Notes under the pieces: model-generated
What the model was told of the DNA's origin: nothing
Database searches by the model: none
Seen by the model: only the letters and a program-made list of their open reading frames with translations
Source of the DNA: Promineifilum sp.
Lineage (GTDB): Bacteria > Chloroflexota > Anaerolineae > Promineifilales > Promineifilaceae
Direction of reading: 5' to 3'
NCBI GenBank assembly: GCA_017983515.1
Contig: JAGOBF010000006.1
Span: 98,228 to 162,227, forward strand
DNA: 64,000 nucleotides
Shown here: positions 9,296 to 18,815 of the stretch, piece after piece
How positions within the stretch are numbered: the first letter of the stretch is position 1
Layout of the letters: each line of letters opens with the position of its first letter
Translations under genes and position numbers: made by a program

Positions 9296-11557
9296 ATGAC
9301 GGGTCGTCGGGGGATTACTCTTCTATGCGCTTTTGTGTTGAGCTTAGTTGCTGCCGGATTCGGGCCATGGGGAACAGCCTTCGGACGCGCAGCACCGGAG
9401 AGACTGTCCGAACTCTTGCCTTCCCTCAGTAGCACTCCGGCAACTGCCGCACCCGACGCGCCTTCAGCCGGCGCAGACAACGTTGAATTCATCAGCCATA
9501 TCGGTGGCAGGACTCACGCCGTAGCCGTGCAAGGCAACTATGCCTACGTTGGCGAGGGGCCGAGCCTCACGATACTGGATGTCACCAATCCGGCCGCACC
9601 TGCTGTGGTGGGCAGGTCCCCGGTACTGCCGGAAATCGTCAACGGCGTGGCCGTAGCCGGCAACTACGCCTATGTCGCTGATCTGACTGGCGGTCTGCGG
9701 ATCATCGACGTCGCCAACCCGGCCGCACCGACCGAAGCCGGCTTCTTCGATACAGCTGATCATGCCGTAGGCGTGGCCGTGGCCGGCAGTTACGTCTATG
9801 TCGCTGATTGGAAGGACGGTCTGCGGATCATCAACGTCGCCAACCCGGCCGCGCCGACCGAAGCCGGCTTCTTCGATACGGCGGAGTATGCCTGGGGCGT
9901 GGCCGTGGCCGGCAACTTCGCCTATGTCGCTAATTATCAGGGCGGTCTGCGGATCATCAACGTCGCCAACCCGGCCGCGCCGACCGAGGCCGGCTACCTC
10001 AATACGGCGGGGTATGCCTGGGACGTGGCCGTGGCCGGCAACTTCGCCTACGTTGCTGATGGGGAGGACGGCCTGCGGATCATCAACGTCGCCAACCCGG
10101 CCGCGCCGACCGAGGCCGGCTACTTCGATACGGCGGGGTATGCCAATGACGTGGCCGTGGCCGGCCACTACGCCTATGTTGCTGATGGGGACGGCCTACG
10201 GATCATCAACATTGCCAACCCGGCCGCGCCGACTGAGGCCGGCTTCGTCGATACGACATATGCCAAAGGCGTGGCCGTGGCCGGCCACTACGCCTACGTT
10301 GCTGATGGGGACGGCCTACGGATCATCAACGTCGCCAACCCGGCCGCGCCGACTGAGGCCAGCTTCTACGTCATGGCGGGGCGGGCCACAGGCGTGGCCG
10401 TGGCCGGCAACTACGCCTATGTCGCTGATGACGGCGGTCTGCAAATCGTCAACGTCGCCAACCCGGCCGCGCCGACTAAGGTCGGCTTCTATGGTTACGA
10501 TACGGCGCGTTATGGTACAGACGTGGTCGTGGCTGGCATCTATGCCTATGTCGTCGATGGGGACGGCGGTCTGCGGATCATCAATGTCGCCAACCCGGCC
10601 GCGCCGGCCAAGGCCGGCGTCTTCGATACGACGTATGCCAATGACGTAGCCGTGGCCGGCAACTTCGCCTACGTTGCTGATGGGGACGGCGGTCTGCGGA
10701 TCATCAACGTCGCCAACCCGGCCGCGCCGACTGAGGTCGGCTTCTTTGATACGGCGGGGTATGCCGGAGGCGTGGCCGTGGCCGGTCACTACGCCTACGT
10801 TGCTGATGGGGGGGACGGCCTACGGATCATCAACGTTGCCAACCCGACCGCGCCAATCGAGGCCGGCTTCTTCGATACGACGTGGTCGGCCGCAGGCGTG
10901 ACCGTGGCCGGCAACTTCGCCTATGTCGCCGATCAGTCTGACGGTCTGCGGATCATCAACATTGCCAACCCGGCCACGCCAACCGAGGCCGGCTTCTTCG
11001 ATACGACGTATGCCGAAGGCGTGGCCGTGGCCGGCAACTACGCCTATGTTGCTGATTGGGACGGCCTACGCATCATCAACGTCGCCAACCCGGCCGCGCC
11101 GGCCGCGGCCGGCTTCTTCGATACGGCGGATTCTACCGTAGGCGTGGCCGTGGCCGGCAGTTACGTCTACGTCGCTGATTGGGACGGTGGCCTGTATATC
11201 CTGCGCCATAATCAAACCGAAACGCCTACTGATACACCAACTGCTACAGCAACCCTGACCACAACACCGGCAGGAACGCCGACAGCCACCAACACACCCT
11301 CGCCGACGCCAACCAAGGTAGCCACCCAGGTTCCGCAAAAGTACACTGTCTTTCTGCCGTCTATCAGCAATGTGCCTCCGGCCGGGCCGGCCGAGGTTGG
11401 TTTCTTTGATACACCCGACTGGGCTTCCGCTGTGGCAATAGCGGGCGGATATGTCTACGTCGCCGACATCCGCAGCGGGTTGCTTGTGCTGGATGTCGGC
11501 AATCCGGCCGCGCCGAAAGAGATCGGCCGCTTCAACACGGCGGGGCATCGGGCTTGA
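9296..11557 (+). CDS. Secreted LVIVD-repeat beta-propeller protein, frameshifted at the C-terminus
   Basis: Signal peptide from ATG 9296 (RRGITLLCAFVLSLVAAGF), with GGAGT just upstream; the longer in-frame start at 9206 adds non-signal sequence. The body is about 13 near-identical repeats of roughly 42 residues with the core GLRIINVANPAAPTEAGF followed by VAVAGNYAYVAD. This is the LVIVD type of beta-propeller blade found in secreted and surface proteins. A Thr/Pro linker (TPTDTPTATATLTTTPAG...) and a TVFLPSIS segment follow, then one more blade. The frame stops at TGA 11557, yet the next frame continues the blade perfectly (GDMVYVTDEGGGLVILRHNK, stop 11628). One base is missing near 11547-11553. 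Role is probably cell-surface or extracellular binding; no ligand is known. Confidence 0.85.
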   Translation: MTGRRGITLLCAFVLSLVAAGFGPWGTAFGRAAPERLSELLPSLSSTPATAAPDAPSAGADNVEFISHIGGRTHAVAVQGNYAYVGEGPSLTILDVTNPAAPAVVGRSPVLPEIVNGVAVAGNYAYVADLTGGLRIIDVANPAAPTEAGFFDTADHAVGVAVAGSYVYVADWKDGLRIINVANPAAPTEAGFFDTAEYAWGVAVAGNFAYVANYQGGLRIINVANPAAPTEAGYLNTAGYAWDVAVAGNFAYVADGEDGLRIINVANPAAPTEAGYFDTAGYANDVAVAGHYAYVADGDGLRIINIANPAAPTEAGFVDTTYAKGVAVAGHYAYVADGDGLRIINVANPAAPTEASFYVMAGRATGVAVAGNYAYVADDGGLQIVNVANPAAPTKVGFYGYDTARYGTDVVVAGIYAYVVDGDGGLRIINVANPAAPAKAGVFDTTYANDVAVAGNFAYVADGDGGLRIINVANPAAPTEVGFFDTAGYAGGVAVAGHYAYVADGGDGLRIINVANPTAPIEAGFFDTTWSAAGVTVAGNFAYVADQSDGLRIINIANPATPTEAGFFDTTYAEGVAVAGNYAYVADWDGLRIINVANPAAPAAAGFFDTADSTVGVAVAGSYVYVADWDGGLYILRHNQTETPTDTPTATATLTTTPAGTPTATNTPSPTPTKVATQVPQKYTVFLPSISNVPPAGPAEVGFFDTPDWASAVAIAGGYVYVADIRSGLLVLDVGNPAAPKEIGRFNTAGHRA
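9660..11215. repeat. Tandem about 120-129-bp coding repeats of the LVIVD gene
   Basis: About twelve direct copies share the DNA core GCCAACCCGGCCGCGCCGAC and CGTGGCCGTGGCCGGC. Copy lengths differ by whole codons (changes such as GATGGGGACGGC against GATGGGGGGGACGGC), so the frame is kept. The similarity is strong enough for recombination, slippage and assembly collapse. Confidence 0.9.
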
Positions 11558-11648
11558 CGGTACCCGGCGATATGGTGTACGTGACGGATGAAGGTGGTGG
11601 GTTGGTGATCTTACGGCACAACAAGTAGGAAATCGAGAGCGAATAGGC

Positions 11649-11682
11649 AGACCTCTGAGGTTGCAGAAAGCGTCAGAGGTCT
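11649..11682. repeat. Inverted repeat AGACCTCTGA...TCAGAGGTCT at the 3' end of the PIN gene
   Basis: Ten-base arms (11649-11658 and 11673-11682) around a 14-base loop. The right arm contains the stop codon of the minus-strand PIN gene. The same palindrome core recurs at 12545-12581 on the other side of the toxin-antitoxin pair. It could end transcription of the pair, but there is no good T-run. Confidence 0.55.
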
Positions 11683-12170
11683 TGCCATCTTCTGCCACGC
11701 GCCGCTTCCAATTGTCCCGTCGACCAACCCATCACCTCGCGCAAGAAAGTACCGCTCAAGTAAACAGTCAGTCGGCGGCGCAGTTCGGCCGTCGACTCGT
11801 CGCGCGTCGTCAGGTCCTTGTCTTCGCTAACCAGATATTCTGCGCCTGCTTCAATGGCTGCAAGCGCAACAGGCACATCGGCGATGTCGCGCACAAGGTA
11901 AGCGTGGGCAATCACTGCCTCGGCTGTGGGTGTGTTCGCAACTGTATAGTCGCACGTGGTGAGGAAAGCCTCAAAACGATCCATCTCCCCTGGAAATCGG
12001 GCGGCCAATGTACGACGCGCTTCAGTGAGTACGTAAAGGCTAACAATTAGCGTGAAATCCTCCCTGAGCGCGTATTGTAGCACTTCATAAGGCCAGCGCG
12101 GCCAGACCGTGCCGGCCACCAGAATGTTGGCATCTACGAAGACGCGTAACTTACCCTGGTCGTCGGCCAT
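11673..12170 (-). CDS. PIN-domain protein, probable toxin RNase (VapC-like)
   Basis: About 165 residues. PIN fold: VFVDANILVAGTVW near the N-terminus supplies the first acidic residue, VLTEARRTLAARF the second, and AGAEYLVSEDKDL near 130 the C-terminal acidic pair. Such proteins are Mg-dependent RNases, usually the toxin of a type II pair. Start taken at ATG 12170 (MADDQGKL); the longer start at 12182 is a TTG. The start lies inside the end of the upstream antitoxin gene (overlap about 20 bases), so translation is coupled. Targets are unknown. Confidence 0.8.
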   Translation of the reverse strand: MADDQGKLRVFVDANILVAGTVWPRWPYEVLQYALREDFTLIVSLYVLTEARRTLAARFPGEMDRFEAFLTTCDYTVANTPTAEAVIAHAYLVRDIADVPVALAAIEAGAEYLVSEDKDLTTRDESTAELRRRLTVYLSGTFLREVMGWSTGQLEAARGRRWQDL

Positions 12171-12459
12171 ACGTTTCTTCAAATACCTGCCGCTTGACTT
12201 CTTTCAGTTCGGCCATTAGCTGTTCCTCGGTCAGGCCCTGGCGTTCGGCTTCCTGACTCATGGCGATGACCAATTCTCGGTGGCCGGTCAACGCCCGCTC
12301 GCGCATAAGAGCTTCGTATTCAGGGTACGAAAGGATAACGGCCACCGGATAGCCGGCGCGTTCGATGATGAGGTGTTCCCCACCCAGCGCGACCCGCTTG
12401 AGCACGCTGCCCGATGCTCTCTGAAGATCGGAGGCGGTAATTATTGTTTGATTGGCCAT
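12151..12459 (-). CDS. Phd/YefM-like type II antitoxin
   Basis: 102 residues. The N-terminal half has the Phd/YefM DNA-binding signature: ITASDLQRASGSVLKRV, then ERAGYPVAVILSYPEYEAL, where 'G-P-V-A-V-I-L-S-x-x-E-Y' is the family core. The C-terminal half is charged (EAERQGLTEEQLMAELKEVK) and would wrap the PIN toxin. It is the first gene of a two-gene operon with the PIN gene. The upstream ATGTATC/GATACAT repeat is a likely autoregulatory operator. Confidence 0.8.
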   Translation of the reverse strand: MANQTIITASDLQRASGSVLKRVALGGEHLIIERAGYPVAVILSYPEYEALMRERALTGHRELVIAMSQEAERQGLTEEQLMAELKEVKRQVFEETYGRRPG

Positions 12460-12487
12460 ACTCTCTCCTCAGCTAATAAGCTGCGAT

Positions 12488-12521
12488 ATGTATCTGTGCT
12501 GATTTATACATAATGATACAT
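12488..12521 (-). promoter_or_regulatory. Inverted repeat ATGTATC...GATACAT upstream of the antitoxin
   Basis: Perfect 7-base arms at 12488-12494 and 12515-12521 in an AT-rich stretch 30-60 bases before the antitoxin start, with an extra ATACAT at 12506. The position and symmetry suit an operator bound by the antitoxin or the toxin-antitoxin complex. Confidence 0.45.
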
Positions 12522-12540
12522 ACTGATCCATGGAGAGTCA

Positions 12541-12581
12541 AAAAAGACCTCTGAGGTCTGCCGCCAACCTCAGAGGTCTTC
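12541..12581 (-). terminator. Intrinsic terminator of icd
   Basis: Perfect 14-bp stem AAGACCTCTGAGGT/ACCTCAGAGGTCTT with a 9-base loop. On the minus strand it is followed by six T, 40 bases past the icd stop. A second small hairpin (GCAAGCT/AGCTTGC, about 12596-12612) lies between it and icd. Confidence 0.8.
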
Positions 12582-12621
12582 TTACTCTCAAACAGCAAGC
12601 TGTCCAGCTTGCCCCACATCC

Positions 12622-13863
<1,242 letters not shown>

Positions 13864-14203
13864 GTTTGCAAAGTCTCCTTGACCTGGAAATCCAGACACG
13901 ACAGGTGGGCGAAGAAAATATCGGCTGCGCAGAAGATAAATCGCCGACCGGTGGGGTCTGGAAAATGTCAGGTGTATAAAATGAGCGAAAGGATTATACT
14001 ATGATTTGGCCGGTTTGCGTAAGGACAACTCCACTTTCCAGACCCCAGACGCTGTCACGTCCGGGTGCGCTAGCTTAAGACTCGGTGAACGTGCTATCCC
14101 TCTGAAACGTGGGCCGCGCGTTGACGTATAGAATAATTATAGTTGAGTAAGGATCGAATTCGCGTTGAGTCGTATTTGTAGACGCCCGTTATTATCGAGC
14201 GTG
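13864..14203. other. Divergent promoter region between icd and the metalloprotease-like lipoprotein gene
   Basis: About 340 bases without a gene. On the minus strand a TATAAT (complement of 13993-13998) lies 130 bases upstream of icd and is a candidate -10; no good -35 is seen at 16-18 bases. Toward the plus-strand gene, the stretch 14125-14150 is AT-rich (TATAGAATAATTATAGTTG). No ORF or structured RNA is supported. Confidence 0.4.
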
Positions 14204-16009
14204 ATGTTGTCGCGCTCTTTCTGTATTGTTTTGGCATTTGTCACGCTGGCCCTGGGCGCCTGTGGTGGAGTTACCGGCGCGGCCGCGCCGACGGCCGCCG
14301 CGCCGCCCGTTCCTACCGCCATCACCAACGTCCCCCAACCAACGGCCGACCCCGCGATCGCCCTGGCTCCCACCGATGCGCCGCCGGCCACGGAACCTGT
14401 CGCGCCCACGCTGCCGCCGACTGAGTTGCCGCCGACTGACCTTCCCGCGCCGACGTCCCATCCCGATCCCACCGATGCCATCGACCTGTCGCTCAACTAC
14501 ACCGACGTCATCCTGCACCCGGTGCCCCTCATCTATGCCGGCGACAAGGTGACGTTTCAGTTACTGCCCCACATACCCGACAGCATCCCGGTTGGCGACG
14601 TAACAGCTGCCATTCTGGTCGACGGCGTCCAGGTGGCCGGCGGGCCGCTCGACCGGCGCAACTGGAACGGCCAGGCCGAGGGCGTCTACGAGTGGGCCTG
14701 GGACACGACCGGGTTGTCCGGCGACCATCTCATCGAGGTGGTGCTCGATCCGAGTGATGCCATCCAGATCGGCGACGAGGACCCGCTCAATAACACAGTC
14801 GCCATCACCGCCACCATCAACATCCCCACCGGCCAGGCCGCGCGCGACGCCGCCGCCGTCTGGGAGACGACCGAGACGAACTGCTGCGTCATCCACGTCG
14901 TCAGCGGCACGGCCGCCTCGCGCGATATCGCTACGCTGGCCCCCCTGATGGAAACAGCCGTACAACAGGCCGCCGGCCGGTTGGGTGTGCAGCCCAGCCG
15001 CAAGCTGGAGGTCTACCTGATCGACCGCGTTGTCGGCCAGGGTGGGTTTGCCGGCACCGACATCGTCGTGTCCTACGTCGACCGGCGCTACGCCGGCGGC
15101 GGCCTCTATGAGCTGCTCGTCCACGAGGCCACCCACATCCTCGACCAGCAATTCGCCCCCCAGCGCATCTCGTTCATGGCCGAAGGGCTGGCCGTCTGGG
15201 TCACCGGCGGCCACTACAAGGCCGAAGACCTGACCCAGCGCTCGGCGGCGCTGCTGGCGCTGGGCAATTACGTGCCCCTGACCGAGCTCATCAATAACTT
15301 CTACCCCGTCCAGCACGAGATCGGCTATCTGGAAGCCGGCGGTTTGGTGAATTATCTCGTCGGCCGCCGCGACTGGAACACATTCAAGAGCTTCTACAGC
15401 GATATCTCGGCCGCTGATGGGGCCACTCTGGCCGAGGCGGTCGATGTCAGCTTGCAGCGCTACTACGGCGCGACGCTGGCCCAGATCGAGGCCGACTGGC
15501 TGGCCTCCATGCAGAGCATCACCCCCGATCCGTCGACCGTGGAAGACCTGCGCACGACCATCCGCTACTACGACGTGGCCCGCCATTACCAGGAACTCTA
15601 CGATCCCACGGCCCACTATCTGAGCGCCTGGCTGCCCCACCCGACCGAGGTGCGCGAATTCGGCAACCCGGCCGATCTGACACGAAGGCCGGAGGAAGAG
15701 ATCAACGTCATGCTGGAGGTAATGCTGACCGCGGCCGACGAGGCGTTGCGCGGCGGCGATTACCCACGGGCCAACGTAATCCTCGACAGCGTCAGCAACA
15801 TCATCAACAATAATGGGGCGATCATCGACCCTATGGCGACCAGTTACCTGGGCATCGTCCGCGCCGCGGCCGAATACGGCTACGATCTGCAAACCGTCGA
15901 TCTGCAAGGCAGCACCGCCTACGCCATGGCCACCCAGGCCCCTCGCATCACCCTCATGCGCCTGGTCATGGAACAGCGCGGGGCAAATTGGGTCATCCTG
16001 TCGCATTAG
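14204..16009 (+). CDS. Lipoprotein with CARDB-like domain and HEATH zinc-metalloprotease domain
   Basis: About 601 residues from ATG 14204; the longer start at 14165 is TTG. Lipoprotein signal FCIVLAFVTLALGACGG, with Cys as the lipid anchor. A Pro/Thr/Ala-rich spacer follows to about residue 90, then an Ig-like CARDB-type domain (VTFQLLPHIPDSIPVGDV...DPLNNTVAITATINIP), then a peptidase domain with LLVHEATHILDQQFAPQR at about 305. HEATH is the HExxH zinc motif, and FMAEGLAVWVTGGHY supplies the downstream Glu. This matches the M1-related 'peptidase MA-like' arrangement. The protein is exported and lipid-anchored. Substrate unknown. It precedes the DUF151 gene on the same strand by 73 bases. Confidence 0.8.
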   Translation: MLSRSFCIVLAFVTLALGACGGVTGAAAPTAAAPPVPTAITNVPQPTADPAIALAPTDAPPATEPVAPTLPPTELPPTDLPAPTSHPDPTDAIDLSLNYTDVILHPVPLIYAGDKVTFQLLPHIPDSIPVGDVTAAILVDGVQVAGGPLDRRNWNGQAEGVYEWAWDTTGLSGDHLIEVVLDPSDAIQIGDEDPLNNTVAITATINIPTGQAARDAAAVWETTETNCCVIHVVSGTAASRDIATLAPLMETAVQQAAGRLGVQPSRKLEVYLIDRVVGQGGFAGTDIVVSYVDRRYAGGGLYELLVHEATHILDQQFAPQRISFMAEGLAVWVTGGHYKAEDLTQRSAALLALGNYVPLTELINNFYPVQHEIGYLEAGGLVNYLVGRRDWNTFKSFYSDISAADGATLAEAVDVSLQRYYGATLAQIEADWLASMQSITPDPSTVEDLRTTIRYYDVARHYQELYDPTAHYLSAWLPHPTEVREFGNPADLTRRPEEEINVMLEVMLTAADEALRGGDYPRANVILDSVSNIINNNGAIIDPMATSYLGIVRAAAEYGYDLQTVDLQGSTAYAMATQAPRITLMRLVMEQRGANWVILSH

Positions 16010-16082
16010 ACCCTCCTCACGCGATTGTGTTACAATTGCCCAAATTGATTGCCGCAATCAGCTAAGCACCGAGGGGTCATAC

Positions 16083-16610
16083 ATGATCGAGGTTATGATC
16101 GACAGTATCCGCATCAGCCTGGTGTCCCAACACCGTATCGTGTTGTTGCGCGAAGTGGACAGCGAGCGCCAGCTTCCCATATGGATTGGGCCTTGCGAAG
16201 CCGACGCCATCACCATTGAACTGCAAGACGTTAAGGTGGCCCGACCGCTGACCCAGGACTTGCTCAAAAATATCATCACCGAGCTGGGAGGCAGCGTCTC
16301 CCACGTGCTCATCAAAGAGTTGAACGACAGCGTCTTCCACGCCCGACTGTTTATCACCGTCCAGGGCGAACGCGAACCGCGCGAGATCGATTGCCGTCCC
16401 TCCGACGCCATCGCCCTGGCCGTTCGGGCCAAGGTGCCCATCTTCATCTCCGAAGAGGTCATGGACGAGGCCGGCGTGGAGCCGGAGCCGGACATCCAGG
16501 CCGACGAGCCGGATCAGGCCAGCGAAGGCGACGTCGGTAATCTCGATGCCTTCAGCGACTTCCTTGACACACTGGATTTCGACGACTTCGAGGGCGACGA
16601 CCGCGCCTAG
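16083..16610 (+). CDS. DUF151 / bifunctional nuclease family protein
   Basis: 175 residues from ATG 16083. The family core is intact: MIEVMIDSIRISLVSQHRIV, LPIWIGPCEADAITIEL, RPLTQDLLKNIITELG, FHARLFITVQG, DCRPSDAIALAVRAKVPIF. Plant and archaeal relatives have been described as DNase/RNase enzymes; the bacterial function is unsettled. The last 40 residues are very acidic (FSDFLDTLDFDDFEGDDRA), an addition to the domain. It lies between the lipoprotein gene and dnaB, separated from dnaB by a palindromic repeat. Confidence 0.9.
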   Translation: MIEVMIDSIRISLVSQHRIVLLREVDSERQLPIWIGPCEADAITIELQDVKVARPLTQDLLKNIITELGGSVSHVLIKELNDSVFHARLFITVQGEREPREIDCRPSDAIALAVRAKVPIFISEEVMDEAGVEPEPDIQADEPDQASEGDVGNLDAFSDFLDTLDFDDFEGDDRA

Positions 16611-16651
16611 TCATCGCCTGGGTAACATTCAATACGTACAGAAGAGAGTTA

Positions 16652-16731
16652 ATCCACAGATTACGCGCCTTAGGCAGATTTCCGGAAGATCGCTCCGAAA
16701 ATCTGCGTAGCCGGCTTAATCTGCGGATGAA
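16652..16731. repeat. Palindromic intergenic repeat of the CAGATT type
   Basis: Two nested imperfect stems: AATCCACAGATTA against TTAATCTGCGGAT, and CAGATTTCCGG against CCGAAAATCTG with an 8-base loop. It fills the gap between the DUF151 gene and dnaB. Related CACAGAT/AATCTG words occur at 24330-24405 and 36100-36130, so it looks like a dispersed element. Confidence 0.5.
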
Positions 16732-16746
16732 ACCCTCGTATTCCCC

Positions 16747-18090
16747 ATGGACACGCTAGAAGAACGATTGCCCCCCCACAGCGTCGAGGCCGAGGAAGCC
16801 GTTCTCGGCTCGCTGCTCATCGATCCCGACGCCATCTTCGAGGTCGCCACTTTTCTGCGCCCCGATGCCTTCTATCGCGCCCAAAACCGCTGGATCTACG
16901 AAGCCATCCTGTCCCTCAATGAGCGTCGCGTCCCCCTCGACGTCGTCACGCTCATCGAGGAACTGCGCCGCAACGAACAACTGGAGGAGATCGGCGGCGA
17001 GCCGACGGTCATCAGCCTGCTCAACGCCGTGCCCACCTCGATCAACGCCGAAGCCTACGGCAAAATGGTCGAGGCCACCGCGACCCGCCGCAATCTGATC
17101 CTGGCCGCCGGAGCCATCGCCAAGCTGGCCTACAACGAGGCCGAAGACATCGACGTCGTCCTGGATCGCTCCGAGCATGCTCTGTTCAGCATCAGCGAGA
17201 AACGCACCAAGCGCGATCTCAAACCGATCAAGGAGATCGCCGGCGACTATCTGGAGCGTATCGAACTGCTGCGCGAGCGCGGCGACGAGTTCATCGGCAT
17301 CCCGACCGGCTTCACCGACCTCGACCGCATGCTCAGCGGGCTGAACAAATCCGACCTGATCATCATCGCCGCCCGGCCGGGCATGGGCAAGACGGCACTG
17401 CAGAACGCGGTGGCCCTCCATGCCGCGCGCCGCTACGACAAGCGCATCGCCATGTTCAACCTGGAGATGTCGGGCGAGCAACTGGTGCAGCGCATGATCG
17501 CCGCCGAGACGCGCATCGACTCGCAGCGGCTGCGGCGCGGCGAGCTGGCCGACCACGAGTGGGCCATCTTCCTGGAAGCACTCGGCCGCCTGTCTGAGTC
17601 GCGCATTTTCATCGACGACACCCCGTCGATCACGCCCATGCAACTGCGCACCAAGTGCCGTCGCCTGTACGCCGAACACGGCCTCGATATGGTGATGATC
17701 GATTACCTGCAACTCATGCAGGCCGAACACTCCACCAATAACCGCGTCCAGGAAGTCAGTGAGATCTCGCGCGAACTGAAGGGGCTGGCCCGCGAGCTGG
17801 ATGTTCCGGTCGTGGCCGCCGCCCAGCTTAGCCGTGCCGTGGAGCAGCGCCAGAACAAGCGGCCGCAGCTGTCCGACTTGCGCGATTCAGGCTCCATCGA
17901 GCAGGACGCCGACGTCGTCATGTTCATCTACCGCGATGACTACTACAATCCCGACAGTTCCGAGCGGCCCAACATCGCCGAGGTAAACATTGCCAAGCAC
18001 CGAAACGGCCCTACCGGGGCCATCGACCTGTTCTGGCACGGCCAACTGGCCACTTTCCGCAACCTCCACCGGCAGGAGATCGAGCTATGA
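16747..18090 (+). CDS. dnaB: Replicative DNA helicase
   Basis: Hexameric 5'-3' helicase of the replication fork. 447 residues, normal length. N-terminal helical domain (PPHSVEAEEAVLGSLLIDPD, residues 6-25), linker, then RecA-like motor: Walker A AARPGMGKTAL around 215, FNLEMSGEQLVQRM (H1a), MVMIDYLQLMQ (Walker B, about 315), PVVAAAQLSRAVEQR, RDSGSIEQDADVVMFIYRDD, and the C-terminal NIAKHRNGPTGAIDLFWHG. No intein. The stop overlaps the start of the DnaD-like gene (ATGA), so the three genes from here to 20151 form one translationally coupled replication operon. Confidence 0.97.
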   Translation: MDTLEERLPPHSVEAEEAVLGSLLIDPDAIFEVATFLRPDAFYRAQNRWIYEAILSLNERRVPLDVVTLIEELRRNEQLEEIGGEPTVISLLNAVPTSINAEAYGKMVEATATRRNLILAAGAIAKLAYNEAEDIDVVLDRSEHALFSISEKRTKRDLKPIKEIAGDYLERIELLRERGDEFIGIPTGFTDLDRMLSGLNKSDLIIIAARPGMGKTALQNAVALHAARRYDKRIAMFNLEMSGEQLVQRMIAAETRIDSQRLRRGELADHEWAIFLEALGRLSESRIFIDDTPSITPMQLRTKCRRLYAEHGLDMVMIDYLQLMQAEHSTNNRVQEVSEISRELKGLARELDVPVVAAAQLSRAVEQRQNKRPQLSDLRDSGSIEQDADVVMFIYRDDYYNPDSSERPNIAEVNIAKHRNGPTGAIDLFWHGQLATFRNLHRQEIEL

Positions 18091-18815
18091 CCCCCACCAG
18101 CCCTATGCAAGGCTTCTCCGGCTTCCCCGACGGCAAGCAGCGCCTCACCCCCGTGCCCAATCTTTTCTTCAGCGATCTGTTGCCGGCCATCGATAACCTG
18201 GCCGAGATGAAAGTGACGCTCTACGCCTTCTGGGCGCTGGGCCAGCGCGAGGGCGAGGTGCGCTATCTGCAACTGGGCGATTTCACCAACGACCCCATCC
18301 TGCTCAAGGCGATGGGCGGCTCCGGCATCCAGTCCGGCATCGATACCCTGCTGGACGGCATCGAGCGTGCCGTGGCCCGCGGCACGTTTCTCAAGGTCGA
18401 AGTGGAAGGAGCCGACGGCCGGTTGGAACTCTATTTTCTCAACACTGAGCGGGGGCGTGCCGCCGTCGACGGCATCACCAGCGGCCAATGGCGGCCGTCG
18501 CCCGACGACGCGCAGCCCATCACGCTGCTGATCGAGCGGCCCAACATCTTCGTGCTCTACGAGCAAAACATCGGCGCGCTGACGCCTATGATCGCCGACG
18601 AACTGCGCGACGCCGAGCAGACCTACCCCGCTCGGTGGATCGAAGAGGCCATCAAGCTGGCCGTCACTAATAATGTGCGTCGCTGGCGCTACGTCCACAG
18701 CATTCTGGAGCGCTGGCGACAGGAAGGAAGACAAGATGCGCTCGACGCGCGAGATTCTCAACGAAGCCTACGAGGGCAAGTCCCGCCCGAATATGACGAC
18801 ATCGTCCGGCGCTGA
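18087..18815 (+). CDS. DnaD-domain replication protein
   Basis: 242 residues, starting in the 4-base overlap with dnaB. The C-terminal part fits the DnaD/phage-replication domain: IFVLYEQNIGALTPMIADEL, EQTYPARWIEEAIKLAV, NNVRRWRYVHSILERW. The N-terminal part (FFSDLLPAIDNLAEMKVTLY, FWALGQREGEVRYLQLGDF) looks like the DnaD/DnaB winged-helix half. In Firmicutes, DnaD acts in primosome assembly before helicase loading. The position directly between the helicase and an AAA+ loader supports the same role here. Its last 80 bases overlap the loader gene in another frame. Confidence 0.87.
   Translation: MTPTSPMQGFSGFPDGKQRLTPVPNLFFSDLLPAIDNLAEMKVTLYAFWALGQREGEVRYLQLGDFTNDPILLKAMGGSGIQSGIDTLLDGIERAVARGTFLKVEVEGADGRLELYFLNTERGRAAVDGITSGQWRPSPDDAQPITLLIERPNIFVLYEQNIGALTPMIADELRDAEQTYPARWIEEAIKLAVTNNVRRWRYVHSILERWRQEGRQDALDARDSQRSLRGQVPPEYDDIVRR

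Noticed and set aside
9660..11215. Regular repeats that could suggest a CRISPR array
   Set aside because: Period is about 120-129 bases, spacers are absent, and the repeats are in frame and code for LVIVD blades.
14561..16057. 498-residue open frame opposite the metalloprotease-like lipoprotein
   Set aside because: Antisense shadow caused by high GC; no motif, no ribosome site.
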